Of a DNA stretch of 64,000 bases, positions 49,885 through 64,000 are shown piece by piece. A model generated the notes under the pieces. The model saw only the letters and a program-made list of their open reading frames with translations, was not told where the DNA came from and did not search any database. A program made the translations under genes and the position numbers. The number at the start of each line of letters is the position of its first letter. Position 1 is the first letter of the stretch. This DNA comes from Dichomitus squalens LYAD-421 SS1. Lineage: Eukaryota; Basidiomycota; Agaricomycetes; Polyporales; Polyporaceae. Location of the stretch: contig NW_006766888.1 in the NCBI RefSeq assembly GCF_000275845.1, positions 864,944 to 928,943 of the forward strand, in the 5' to 3' direction.

Positions 49885-50819
49885 TTAATGATATTGGTGT
49901 ACTAGAGCGAAGCGGTTGCACACGACATGTCTACCGAGGGGTGCAGATTGAATATTGAATGGTGAACTAGTAAGCCTATGTCTGGACGGGGCGGCGGGAC
50001 CTCATTCTCACCTGATCTGCCCACACTTTTGACATGATGCTCCTCACACTTGGTACCGCCGCACTTTGGCCCCCGCATTAGGAAAGTCGTCTAAGAGCGA
50101 CACCGAGCAGGGAAGGATGACAGCTGCGTAAGTGACTTGATGATTGACGTCTGCGTCCGTCGACTAGTTCACGCCTGTGAGAACGGAAAGCCTCATCTGA
50201 AGGTGTAAGTGTACCGTGTATGCCCTTGTGCAATAGCGATACCCTCGCATTTGGACATACAGAAGACGCTAATATGCATTGTTCCACAAGGTGTCTACAC
50301 AGAGATGACCTGAAGCTCGAGGTCATGATGAATGTACCTTCCGTGACAAACCTCTATACCGGCAGTTAGAGTAGGTATGGAAGTAATAAAGGAAGCAAAA
50401 AAAATCGATCTTGCACCATCAAGCCACTTCAGGAGCTGCGGTGGGAAGTATGCCACTGCGCCTGTACACAATAGGTGCGGAATTTTGGAAGGAGACGAAG
50501 CGAGGCAAAGACATGAGGCTTACCAGGCACTTCTGAAACTGAGACCAGGAAACACATTGCGGGGTCATTGCTGTCGTGAATCAATTGCTCGCTCGACGGG
50601 ACGGGGGGCGGAGCGGCGCAGATGTTTGATAGCTCTGCTCGCTCGGTGTCAAGGTGAGAACCAAAGAAAAATTGTAGCGAGCGCCGGGAAGCAGCTGTGG
50701 AGGCGGAGTTTCAAAGCGTGGCACTCCGCCGGTACGCGTCGCGTCGCGTGGACGCGTCCTGGCCCATTGACAGGAAACGCGTCTGTCCTGCTGAGGCTGC
50801 GACGAGCATCGTGTTCACC
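49885..50819. other. Intergenic, MSH2 5' flank
   Basis: The left part is plain flanking sequence beyond the transposon nest. The last 100 bp or so are the MSH2 promoter with MCB motifs. No other gene is supported. Confidence 0.45.
50734..50782 (+). promoter_or_regulatory. Three MCB (ACGCGT) motifs before MSH2
   Basis: ACGCGT occurs at 50734-50739, 50752-50757 and 50777-50782, that is 86, 68 and 43 bp before the start codon. The stretch between the first two is also CGCG-rich. In yeasts this core is bound by MBF and drives G1/S genes, including replication and repair genes. The match to MSH2 makes a functional role likely. Confidence 0.7.
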
Positions 50820-54691
<3,872 letters not shown>

Positions 54692-55357
54692 TTGTTCTTG
54701 TCTTCAGGACCTGTCGTGCCCTCACCATATTGCTGTCGATTGTAGCTATCGATCATCGCTGTGCTTGCTTCGCCCCCGCTAATCCTATCGCATGTTACGT
54801 TGTTTCTGCAAGCCTCTGTCCCCGTGCATTCTACGCAGAACCTGTCGGCGGCACACGATCACGTGCTAGCGCGCCACCCGGTGCCACTGGAAATCACTCC
54901 CGCCTTGAGTCCTTCCCAAGACATTCTCCCGCCCGCGCCATGGCTCGAGAATGCGCCTCCATATTCCGTAACACTGCCCGTCTGCCTCGATGCACGTTCG
55001 ATGGCACTTGCTGTCGAACTTGCCGAACCTCGTGTACAACGACGCCCTGGTTCCTTTGTCCTTTACCAGCGCGTGGCATCGAGCTAGACCGTGATACGAT
55101 ACTTGCCACACAAAGGAATTTGGCTGAGACGTTCTGCAGGTCTGAGTGCCCTGGTCTTAGGCTTGCCACTCATCAGGGTGGATATCTCAACGGCTATATA
55201 ACAGGTGAGGCGAGACTACTATGGTTTCGCGGTCCCCTCGTCTCCGCTTTCCCCCCACTCTCCAGTTCTCCGGAGACCTGTCTTCGTCTTCTTGTTTGTA
55301 CATATCATTACCTGTACATATCTTTTCTGCGTCCCTCCACCGTTGGGTCCGGAGACG
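54692..55357. other. Intergenic, no firm gene
   Basis: Three partly open plus-strand frames overlap here, the longest about 110 codons, and none shows a motif. One short tail (LPNLVYNDALVPLSFTSAWH, ending near 55092) looks protein-like, but I could not link it to an exon. Confidence 0.35.
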
Positions 55358-58137
55358 ATGAGGTCCCAACACAATACCCTCGGGGAGCAGGGGCAGGAAA
55401 GAAGTCGGACGCCAAGGACGAGCTTCACGTCCACAACGGCTTGTTCTGCGGTTCCTGAAAGCCAGGATGGGAAGTTGATGCCATACCGATCTTCTTGTCC
55501 CCTGTGCGGTAACACTCCGATAATTCCTGACACCAAGGGGATACACTCGAAGCCCCATACCCCTTGGATGTTGAGCAACATCTACATGTGGGGTCACTTC
55601 GTTTGTCTGGTCGGTTTAATGATTGCTCTCGTGGTCCTCGCCTCCAATATTCGCGAAGGTACGTATCTTTGGGGATAACTTCCTGACCACCTCGATACGA
55701 TCTGACGCAACCAATCAAGGCATCGCGGTACCTCGTCGTCTCACAGCTGGGGTCCCCCACTACGCCCTGGTGAGCCCGAGGGGTGTATCGTCCTATCCGT
55801 GTCGGGTACTGATGGTCATCCTAGAAATCTGTACCTGTTCTTATCTCCCTGATAATACAATGTTCTTGGTCGGTAGTGCGCGAGGAGATCCATAAGATGC
55901 AGGTGAGTGAGTTTCTGCCTTTTTTGATGAACTGCTCAACCATGTTTGTTAGTTCCTGGTCAACCTCTCTCGTCATGGCGAAGCGGGAGAGACGGCGAAG
56001 AAGACCATAGATTTGAACTATGCACATCAAAAGTATGTCGGCCTGTCGTATTGTTAGCTGGCAGTTGGTCACTACTGTTGCCACAGCTTGTTTGTATGTA
56101 CCTACACGTCTCGCCAGAACCGGGATTGGCTGGTGTTCTGGGCGTGCTTGTTGTCTCTGATCATCCTCGCTCTTCAACCATTTTCCGTCGCGCTGTTTTC
56201 TGTGCGGAGTGTGTGGTGGCTCTTTCCAGGTCAAGCTCTGCAACAATGCGCGGACGTGATAGTAGCTGAATCGTTTGCACATAGTTACATACGTCTCGAG
56301 CATTAGCCAGGTTGGACTCAATCCCCAGGCACACTGGATAGACATGAACGGTATGTATGCGTCTTCCTGTGTCTTTACACACACTAATGGCGTTGGCCCT
56401 TAGCGTTTTTGGGAGCATCAGGATTTGCGACTGCGAGGGTACTATACGACCTCAGCTACCCTCCGTTCGTAGACTCTCACGGGTATACCATCGAAGAGTT
56501 CGAGGTGGGCACTATGCCTCCACAAGAGCCCACACCTAAATGACACATTATTCGCCAGCTGCCTGCCGTCACCAACGGTACCGTATATGCGGATGTCTCT
56601 GCAGTTCATTACCAGGCATCGTGCCTCAGTCCGACTGACGTGGGTGATATGAAGATTCGCGTTCGACTGCCGTGCTAACCATTCTCTTCAGTCTTGGATG
56701 GTTTCTGTAGAAGGCACTACTATGGCCCACTGTAGTGCTACCTTTGAAGAGTGCCAGTTCTCGTGGGATATTACTGACGCATCGACTATTTCTTTCGGTA
56801 TGTCAATCGCACCCACCTATCCGAAGGATGACTGCACTTCCTGGCAGGTTCGGCGACCCTGCCGGATAATAGCGGCTGCCAGAACTATACCAACATTCCC
56901 CTCCAGTTTCGTCCTGTGGTATTCTACTTTGCGGATGGACCTTCGCATTCCATCTCGGCCGTCACGGGCACGTATGCCGCATGTTTTACACAGTCGAGGG
57001 TGAGCAGCTGGAAGATATGCGTGGGAGAGCCAAGTGGCTTAAGGCGCTAAGCCATTAAGCCAATGCACGGTTTACTGATGGTCCTATGTCGCCCCGGAAT
57101 CTCGGTCTCCGAGGTATCCGTCGCTGTTGACTTGGCCTCAAAAACAACCACCATTGTGTCTCGCATCGACGTCAGGTCACCTATCGTTACGCAGCAGTCC
57201 GTCTACAACGGGCTCTTCTTCGATGAGGATAGCTTGGATGTCATGGCTTACGTACGATTACAAGCAATCCAACAGCAGCTGCCTGGCGCAATAGTCCAGG
57301 CGGCTCGGGCCCAGAACACCAGTTTAGCGGATACGTTGGCGCACAATGGTTTGGCGGATATCACTGCTAGCATCTACGTATGTGCTCAACCAACGTGAAT
57401 CCATTCAGCATGATGACTAACTCAACGTGGACCAGAACACGTATCCTAGCCTCGTAGCGAAGACCATTTACTTCGTCGACACCCAGCAGCCGGTCACTAT
57501 ACGCCTAGGAGCGTGGTGCGACCGCCTGTTCATAGTGTACGCCGCTCACGCTATCCACTCCCTCTGAGCCTACTGACGTGCTCCTCATAGTCCTGTCTTC
57601 GTCTCTCTCGTCTCAGTCTCCTTGTTCGCCCTTGCTCTTGGAGGTATCAATATACAACTACTCCATCAGGACGCTCGTAGCCGCCTGGCCCTTCCACGAA
57701 ACTACACGACCCCGAGATCCTTCTTCCAATTCGCAGGTGACCTGGAAGCACAATATCGGGTCGCAGCCGTACAACGTAGCGAGCGCGCGGGGCAGGACGC
57801 TGGAGAGCTGCGTCTCACGATCTCCCCGAAGACTGGTCGTATTACGGTCGTGGCGGACCCGAGGGACAGGCGCGCACCTTCGCTGTCTTCAGACGTGTGC
57901 AATATTCCACGTCAGGATGGGGAGAAGCCCGACGTGGCAACACATAACAGTTGGCGGGCAGTCTGGAGAAGGATAGCGGGGCTGGGAAGCACCTGCAGGG
58001 GAGTCTATTCGCGACGAGGAGGCGGACTCATCGCGGACACGAGCGCACACTTCTCAGCCTCGGTATGGACGGCGATACTCGGTACGGACGGCTGTCGTTG
58101 TTTCATCGACCATTGTGGACCGCTTGGTATCTGCTGA
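55358..58137 (+). CDS. Multi-pass membrane protein, DUF3433-like
   Basis: About ten exons join in phase. The chain starts MRSQHNTLGEQGQE, with a Cys pair (CPLCGN), then a first helix (FVCLVGLMIALVVLASNI) and a second (VPVLISLIIQC) followed by REEIHKMQFLVNLSRHGEAG and DLNYAHQ. A third pair is DWLVFWACLLSLIILALQPF. This is followed by a long lumenal part with several Cys (SVEGTTMAHCSATFEECQF) and a closing helix (FVSLVSVSLFALALGGI). The order of helices and the loop after the second resemble fungal DUF3433 proteins, whose function is unknown. Near 57700 the likely continuation (AWPFHETTRP, then GDLEAQYRVAAVQRSE) changes frame without a convincing intron, so the last exon and stop are uncertain. 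Confidence 0.6.
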
Positions 58138-58871
58138 TGTATTGATTGGTAGCTGAAGTCGATCCTCGGGATTTCGCAACCCTTGTGCCGTAGTGTATAT
58201 TCATGGCCTCACCCCTGCCATCTTCGCCTAGATCTGTGATAAACATTTCAAGGGGACTAGGTGCTTCCCGACTTCTGAGTGGCCAGAGCGCGACACCCAG
58301 GTTCAGTGTCAAGACCCGGAGTCTTGGTGGGCGTGGGAGGAGCTTCAGAGGCCAATGTCAAACTGTCGACCCAATATCGATTATACTAGAAGGGGGAACT
58401 GCCCCGTATACGGCTGCCAATTGGTGGCCAACGTTAGTGCGCGCAATTGTTGTTGAATCCTTGAGTGTAAGTTATGTTACTGTACGTGACAGTCCAAGGC
58501 GATGGTTTCACTTCGGATGGTGCTGCGATGATGTCCATTCGTTCACGTCTCATAGTATGTGCTCCAAGCGCAAGCCAATGGGGCAACTCTTGAGCACCCC
58601 GGGGCGTTTGTTTGTTTGTGGGTGTAGGTGTCTGCGAGCTGCCGCGCCTACCGAGCGCTTAGAATTGCTACTCACTTCCCAGCAATCCAGTCGGTTGCGC
58701 CCACACACAGAACGTCCATCCGATTGCCCTTCGCCAGCAGCATATATACGCTTCGGTCTCTAGCCATGTCTCCAACATACTCACTCGCCGCCTACGCCTT
58801 CGAGCACCTGCCTGTCAGACAACTTGTTCCAGACTTTACTTGATACGCACGCGTCGCACTATTCCACTACG
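58138..58871. other. Intergenic, no firm gene
   Basis: A 187-codon plus-strand frame (58203-58763) has no motif, low-complexity charge pattern or splice support. It is left uncalled. The final 100 bp or so are the leader of the next gene. Confidence 0.4.
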
Positions 58872-59529
58872 ATGTCTTCTCCTGCCGCGTCCTCCTCCAC
58901 CTCGCACCTCACCTTCTTCGGTGTATTTGGTCGCCCGGCGGCCCCTACCCATGACATTGACGTCGAGGCACAGCTCCCGCCTCCTCGTCCTGCGCGCACC
59001 AACACACCCCGCACGATCCGCGTCTCCGTTCATGAGGAGACAGCGACGAATGCGATCGACGACTTCTTCGGCGCGTCGCGCAGCTCGAACACGAGCCCCA
59101 CTGGCACACGGGACAGCCGGCACGACGAGTCGCGGCTGTCTGTGTCTTTGGAGGATATGCCCCCGCCATACGAACGCTCGATGGAGCCTCCTATGTACAC
59201 GGCGGTCTCTGACCAGCCTACGCTCGCGATGTATCTCTTCAAGTTCGGCTTCCGTGAGTATATTCGAGCATCCACGACTAGCTTGGTCGCTGATTGCAAT
59301 TGCAGTGTTCCCTCTGTTCTGGGTTGCAGGTGCTCTGATCCTGCTGTCGCCACTGTCTGCGCCTCCCGACTGGGAGTTGACCAAGTCTACGATTGAGCGG
59401 GAGGAGCTGATTTTGTCGATGCGTCGGACGGAGGTGAAGTGGGCTCGGCGATGTGTCGTTGCGCTGTCCGTGTTCGTTGTTGTCGCCCTCGCACTCGTCC
59501 TCGGCGTTGTGTTCGGCATGCGCTCATGA
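58872..59529 (+). CDS. Two-TM membrane protein of unknown function
   Basis: Two exons, 58872-59253 and 59306-59529, give about 201 residues. The N-terminal 115 residues or so are hydrophilic, Ser/Thr/Pro-rich, and include a PPPYE motif near the middle (a possible WW-domain or Nedd4-type ligase docking site). After the intron comes one helix (LFPLFWVAGALILLSPL), a charged loop (REELILSMRRTEVKWARR), and a second helix (CVVALSVFVVVALALVLGVV) close to the C-terminus. Similar small proteins occur in Agaricomycetes without an assigned role. The alternative frame over the first exon is a shadow. Confidence 0.75.
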
Positions 59530-60948
59530 GCCATTTCCCTCACCGAAAATGCCCGGGGCCTGGAGCCCGTCAACCGCTGTCCTTATCGTTATTACTTATC
59601 CTTATGACCTGTATCAATACTGCTATCCAAATGACACCACGTACGCTCAACACCCTCGTAAGGTCACAGGCCTGTTGGCTGCGCTGCCTCTTATTCAGTT
59701 CGCACCGGTCGTCAAGTTAGTACCCACGTTGCGGGAATTTTGTGCCGTTACTTATACGCTTCTCCTGTTGTATCAGTCTGCCAGCTGTGGCAATCGCTGA
59801 CTTGCACAAGAGCACAGACAGGGGTCCAGAGCGGGGATGTAAGGGGTAAAAAAGCCCATCGCGAGGGTAGAACTCCAGATTCCTTGAACGTAGAGGTAAG
59901 GGAAAAGTCTGACGCTCTAGCCGATTGAGCTAGGCGGGCTCGAGGGTGATGTACCAACGGCTTATTATTGGGCGGACTTTGCCGAGCACAAATTGCGACA
60001 CCCTCGTGGCGCGAGCACTGAAGGTTTGCTGGGATGCGAGGAGGGTAGGAGTCGACTTCTCTGGACGTGCGCTCACTAAAGTTGTGTCAAAGTGGGGCTG
60101 TTCGGACTCGCAACCTGGCTTCGCCGGACGAGCTGCTTTCGCCGCCACCAGGGCAAGCGCATGGTCGCAGCGTGTCCCGGAACTTGGGAGGTGGACGGTT
60201 GTCCCTCCGTCATGCGTCATGCTTCGTGTCAACGCCAGGGAAGCATGCTACTACTGCCGGCATACTGGAATCAGTGCCGGCGGCGATGGCCCAAGGCGAT
60301 AGAGAGGTGAGATTGCCGCATCTGGAGATAGACTTTAATGTGAGCTTGCAGGAGACCGATTCGGCCGCCATCGAGGGACGCTGCTCCGTCACTGGAGTGC
60401 AACACGACGGGCTCTGTTCTGGATGCTGGGATCGTCACCCAGTCCGTGTCAACGGCCATGCGCGGTGGGCAGGCGCGGCGCGAGCACCGAAGACGGCGGC
60501 TCGATATGGCGAGGGCACGCACTGCTTGCGGTGGGAGGATCGCCCGCTGGCGCCTGTGTGCGAGCGGACGTGAAGGACGTGCCAGGGAGGGTGCCCGATC
60601 TGGCCTTGGGTGGTCGCATGGACGCCCCCACCGCTGTCCAAGAGAAGCTCATGCTCTGATGGACGCCGTGCGCCGCCCCCCTCCGCTCCGCGTATTTATA
60701 CCGCCGTCCCCGCGACCCCCGCCCCCGGTCCACCTGTCCCGCTGCCCACCTCCTACGCCTCCTCCCTTGTGCCCCACAAGACAGCGTATCGAGTACCATC
60801 CGTGTATAATCCTCCGCCGGCGTCCTACCTGCCGTCCGAGTACAGCTAATCTCTGCATACTACTTCCTCTTACTCCCCAGACCTGTCCTCGTAACCGCAT
60901 ACAGGTCTCGCACGTCTCCCTTAACTTATATCGCTCGCTCTCGTTGCA
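59530..60948. other. Intergenic with tRNA-like locus and unclear coding pieces
   Basis: Besides the tRNA-like locus, GC-rich sequence from 60290 to 60850 has several overlapping open frames. One piece ends PSVYNPPPASYLPSEYS at 60849 and looks protein-like, but I could not build a gene from it. The last 80 bp are the CT-rich leader of the RRM gene. Confidence 0.35.
59848..59939 (-). tRNA. tRNA-Lys(UUU)-like gene, abnormal 3' half
   Basis: Read on the minus strand from 59939, the 5' half is a good tRNA-Lys: acceptor strand GCCCGCC, A-box-like TAGCTCAATCGG, D-stem GCTC/GAGC, anticodon stem TCAGA and loop start CTTTT (anticodon UUU). An intron-like insert of about 20 nt separates it from AATCTGG, which closes the anticodon stem. 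The rest to GGGC (59854) is about 8 nt too short for a normal variable loop plus T-arm. The T-loop TTCTACC is recognisable but its stem has two mismatches. A T6 run at 59853-59848 fits a Pol III terminator. It may be a decaying tRNA gene. Confidence 0.5.
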
Positions 60949-63900
60949 ATGTCTAGCTCTCCCGCTCAAACACAGCTCTCGCCCGCTCGTTCTCCTTCGC
61001 TTTCCATCGCTTTCCCTCGTTCTCCGCGCGACACTCCCGCCACACCGCCTACCTCCTCATCCTGTTCCCCACACGCACCTCCTACGCCGCCTGACTCTTC
61101 TTCTCGCATCGCATCACTCTTCAACACCAGTCCCTCTCCTCGTTCCAACAGCAGTCTGAATACCTCCTCCGATTTCTCTCTGTCCACTACTCTCTCAACC
61201 TCCGCACCTCAGTTTCAACCGCGTCTCATTGACACGCCCATCGATCTCCATTGCCTTGCCCCGGACCTCGACAGTCCGCCCGCTGCACAGGACTCCGGAC
61301 CCATCGGAACCCGTAACGATAGTGTCAATTTCAAAGCTCGCGAGCAAGGGAGTCCGAGTACGTTTCCTGCTGTGTCCCTCACCTCTAAACGGCCGCGTGT
61401 TGAGGCTAACCCTCCATCGACAGCGCCTACCCAAGAAGCGATGGCGCACAGGTTGTCTCCAGACTCGCTCCCACCGGCTTTCGTTCCTGCTGCTGCTGCT
61501 CGCGCACAGGTTGCTCGGGAAGCGACAGAGGACGAGCAGACGGATTCCTCCGATTCCGACCCGCGCCCGCCCAATGTGTATATCAATGGCTTACCTCCCA
61601 ATTTCCCGGAGGAGGAATTGCTTGCCATGACTCGGCCCTTCGGACCTGTTTTGAGCGTGCGCACCTTTACTCGGCACGTAAGCGACAAACCATCGTGAGT
61701 ACTTTTCGTGTTTGTTTGTGCAAGAGTCGTCAGATGCTGCGAAGAAATCAAGTGCATATATGCGGCATAGATCGCGCTCCGTTCCTTGGGAGGATTCGTC
61801 CAATGTGTCTTCAATATCGTCGTTGGCTATCCTGCTTCTCGTACTATTGAATCCACCTTTGCTGACTTGAATTTCTCGCCTCAGTGGCTACGGATTTGTC
61901 TTGTAAGTGCACATCCGTCCACCATATATGTAACTAGCTGACGTCTCGCCAACCAGATTCGAGAGGCTGTCATCCGCGGAGAAGTGCATCGAATCTCTGC
62001 GCAAGTACCGCAATCTTCATCCATCATTTTCCAAGGTGAATACCATCTCTGTCATGCGTGGACCCATTTCTCTGATATCGCTCTTTTCAGCAATTACACA
62101 AGATCCCGGGAACTCCTTACGCTTCGGTACCTCCGTCTCTCACTGCAAACACAGGCCCCACCGATTCATTCAAGGCGAAGATGGAGCAGCTTTGCGACAA
62201 ATCGTCCACCAACCTGTACATGGAAGGTCTTCCGCTAGATGTAACCGAGGCGACTCTCCATGCTCTTGTCACACCATACCGCATCATGAGCTCGCGCTTC
62301 TTCCATACCCGCTTGAGTAGTCCCCCGAGGATCATTGCGTTCGTCAGGTGCGTCAATTCCTCCCTTTTTCGGATATTTTTTGCTCCGCATTCACTTTAGA
62401 ACGGCAATGCTTACGAAACGATAGGCTGGAAACCCGTACCGCAGCGGAAGACATCATTGAACGTTTGCATGGTCGGCTCGTCCGGGGTTGGAACGACGCG
62501 GGCTGTAGGATCTCTGTCAGATTCGCGGATACAGCGGAACAGAGGGAGCTCAGGGTGCGTATTGCTACGAAGCTGTCACCGTTCGGCCTCTGATGCGATC
62601 TCGTCAATGCCTCCAGCGTAACGAACGCCAGAACCCCGAAGGGGAGCAATCCCCAGCGCGGTTGACAATGGCACGCGCCGCCCTGCTGAACCTCAAGGGT
62701 ACTCAGTACCAAGGACCCGGTCTGTCACCCACCTTGTCAGACGTCGACTTGGGCTCCCTGCAGAATACGACTAATTCGAACTTGGGGCTTGCATACAATC
62801 AATTCGGACTAGGTCAGGCGGGCCAGATTTCTCCCATTGGCCCGACTTCTCCTTTGCCTGCCCAGGATGCTTTCTTGCGCGGCGGTATCGGTCTGCAGGA
62901 AACCAGTGCGCTAGGTGTCAATATGCCGTCGCTGGACACGTTCAGCACTCGGAACCCCTACGTCTCAGCCCAAACACTTCGCCTTCCTCACCAGGATCTT
63001 CCTGCCGATGCTTCAGGTCTTTTCGACGAGCAGGCTGAGTTGCAACTAGCGCTGATGAACATGCAAGGAGCCCGTGCGCAGAGCGGGTACACCCCCGTCG
63101 AGCAGCTCATTCTCCAAGCACATGTCCGCCAGCGACGCGCTCATGCAGCGGCACCGCACCATGATAGTGTTCCTGCGCGCGCCCCGAATCCACGCAGTGG
63201 TCATCCCCGTGTAGGACGCAGCGCGAACAGCGGGTACGGAGCAAACCGGCGTCTGCTCGACTTCCTACCACCCGTGTCTGAGGACGATTTTTACGCTACC
63301 GCAGCTCTCGTCCCGAACCACCGCACGCTTTCTCAGGCCATGCCGGGAGAGATTGGACTAGACGCCTTCTCTCGCGGGGGCGACCTATCGTGTTCAACGC
63401 GCGCTTTGGATCTGGAGCGTCAAGTACCGCTCTCTGGGCAGCCCACACGCCAACGTGTCCATACTCTCGCCGCCCAAGTCCGTCCTGATGTTGACAGTCA
63501 AGGCCTCCACATTCGTTCCTCCACTCTACCGACACAATACCTCAACGTCCGCAACACCACTCGTCCCAGCAACATCAACAACCCCTTGTACGATTCTAGC
63601 ATCAGTCTCGCCGGCAACGTATCCTCCAGCAGCTCTCGTCGCACTAGCAACGTTGTACGCGTCAACGAAACACATGTCTCAAGCACCCAGCAAAGTTCAT
63701 ATTCCCCTTCTAATGGTCTTACTACAACCCGCAATGCCCGTACTTTGGGCGCAAGCGCCCTCGCAGATACCCAAACGCTATTTACCAGCAAGAACAACGT
63801 GAACATCTCCAGCGCTGCCTCTCGGAAGAGCACGATGACCGACGCCGATGTTAAGACTTCCTCACCTCCCTCTACCTCAATCATTAAGCCTCCCAACGGT

Positions 63901-64000
63901 GCGACCTCAGGCTCGACGAGCCATCCCGGAGGCGTGTCGATGTCTACGAGTACCTCCCAGGACGCAGACGACGAGGACGAGGGATCTTGTGTTGTTTCCC
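60949..64000 (+). CDS. RNA-binding protein with two RRMs (partial)
   Basis: The gene starts at 60949 (MSSSPAQTQLSPARSP) and runs off the window end in frame. Exon 1 reaches 61694. The following exons join in phase at about 61886-61902, 61958-62033, 62103-62347, 62425-62554 and from about 62619 onward. About 200 disordered Ser/Pro/Thr-rich residues precede RRM1 (NVYINGLPPNFPEEELLAM, then GYGFVLFE across two introns). RRM2 follows (TNLYMEGLPLDVTEATLHAL, then IIAFVRLETRTAAEDIIERL). A long Gln/Ser/Asn-rich region follows. The pair of RRMs resembles the RBMS/MSSP group and fungal post-transcriptional regulators. The target RNAs are unknown. The end of the protein is outside the window. Confidence 0.85.

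Noticed and set aside
58203..58763. 187-codon plus-strand frame
   Set aside because: Amino-acid pattern looks random, and no exon partner is found.

Overview
The window is a stretch of nuclear chromosome from a filamentous basidiomycete, most likely an Agaricomycete of the polypore type. The signs are densely interrupted genes with introns of about 45-65 nt, GT-AG junctions and CT-rich leaders. The gene families are fungal (Pmp3, Kar5/Tht1, a Gtt1-like GST, an atypical G-alpha), and there is a fungal immunomodulatory protein (Fve/LZ-8 family), a family known from mushrooms and polypores. Coding strands alternate and nothing looks operonic. Coordinates for spliced genes run from start codon to stop codon; exon limits are given where I could follow reading frame and splice sites by eye.

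Layout. 0-7 kb: a reverse-strand gene joining five CCCH zinc fingers, RRM-like modules and a C-terminal RBR ubiquitin ligase. 8-12 kb: a divergent pair, Kar5/Tht1-like nuclear fusion protein (-) and Gtt1-like glutathione transferase (+). 12.9-14.2 kb: a coiled-coil protein of unknown function (-). 17-19.6 kb: a divergent pair, a small Som1-like mitochondrial protein (-) and S-adenosylhomocysteine hydrolase (+). 20.6-22.9 kb: an unrecognised spliced gene (+). 23.1-24.6 kb: a short-chain dehydrogenase (-). 27-30.7 kb: a La-motif (LARP) protein (+). 31.7-34.6 kb: an MFS drug/polyamine-type transporter (-) with six 8-residue repeats near its N-terminus. 37.4-39.7 kb: an atypical G-protein alpha subunit (+). 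40.2-40.9 kb: Pmp3 (+). 42-43.9 kb: an intronless F-box protein (+).

44-50 kb is the accessory part. A fungal immunomodulatory protein gene (-) is followed upstream by a hAT transposon with a perfect 8-bp target duplication and a frameshifted transposase. Thirteen bases further on lies a second element with 25-bp perfect inverted repeats, itself carrying a 463-bp nested MITE. A 226-N gap flanked by two identical 508-bp copies inside this nest is probably an assembly artefact. 50.8-54.7 kb: MSH2 (+) with three MluI cell-cycle-box sequences just upstream. 55.4-58.1 kb: a multi-pass membrane protein, tentatively DUF3433-like (+). 58.9-59.5 kb: a two-TM protein (+). Near 59.9 kb: a tRNA-Lys-like gene (-) with an abnormal 3' half. 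60.9 kb to the window edge: an RNA-binding protein with two RRMs (+), cut by the window end.

The genes are mostly unrelated housekeeping and signalling functions. The most interesting points are the CCCH-RRM-RBR fusion, the immunomodulatory protein beside a transposon nest, the MCB cluster at MSH2, and the repeat in the transporter N-terminus.
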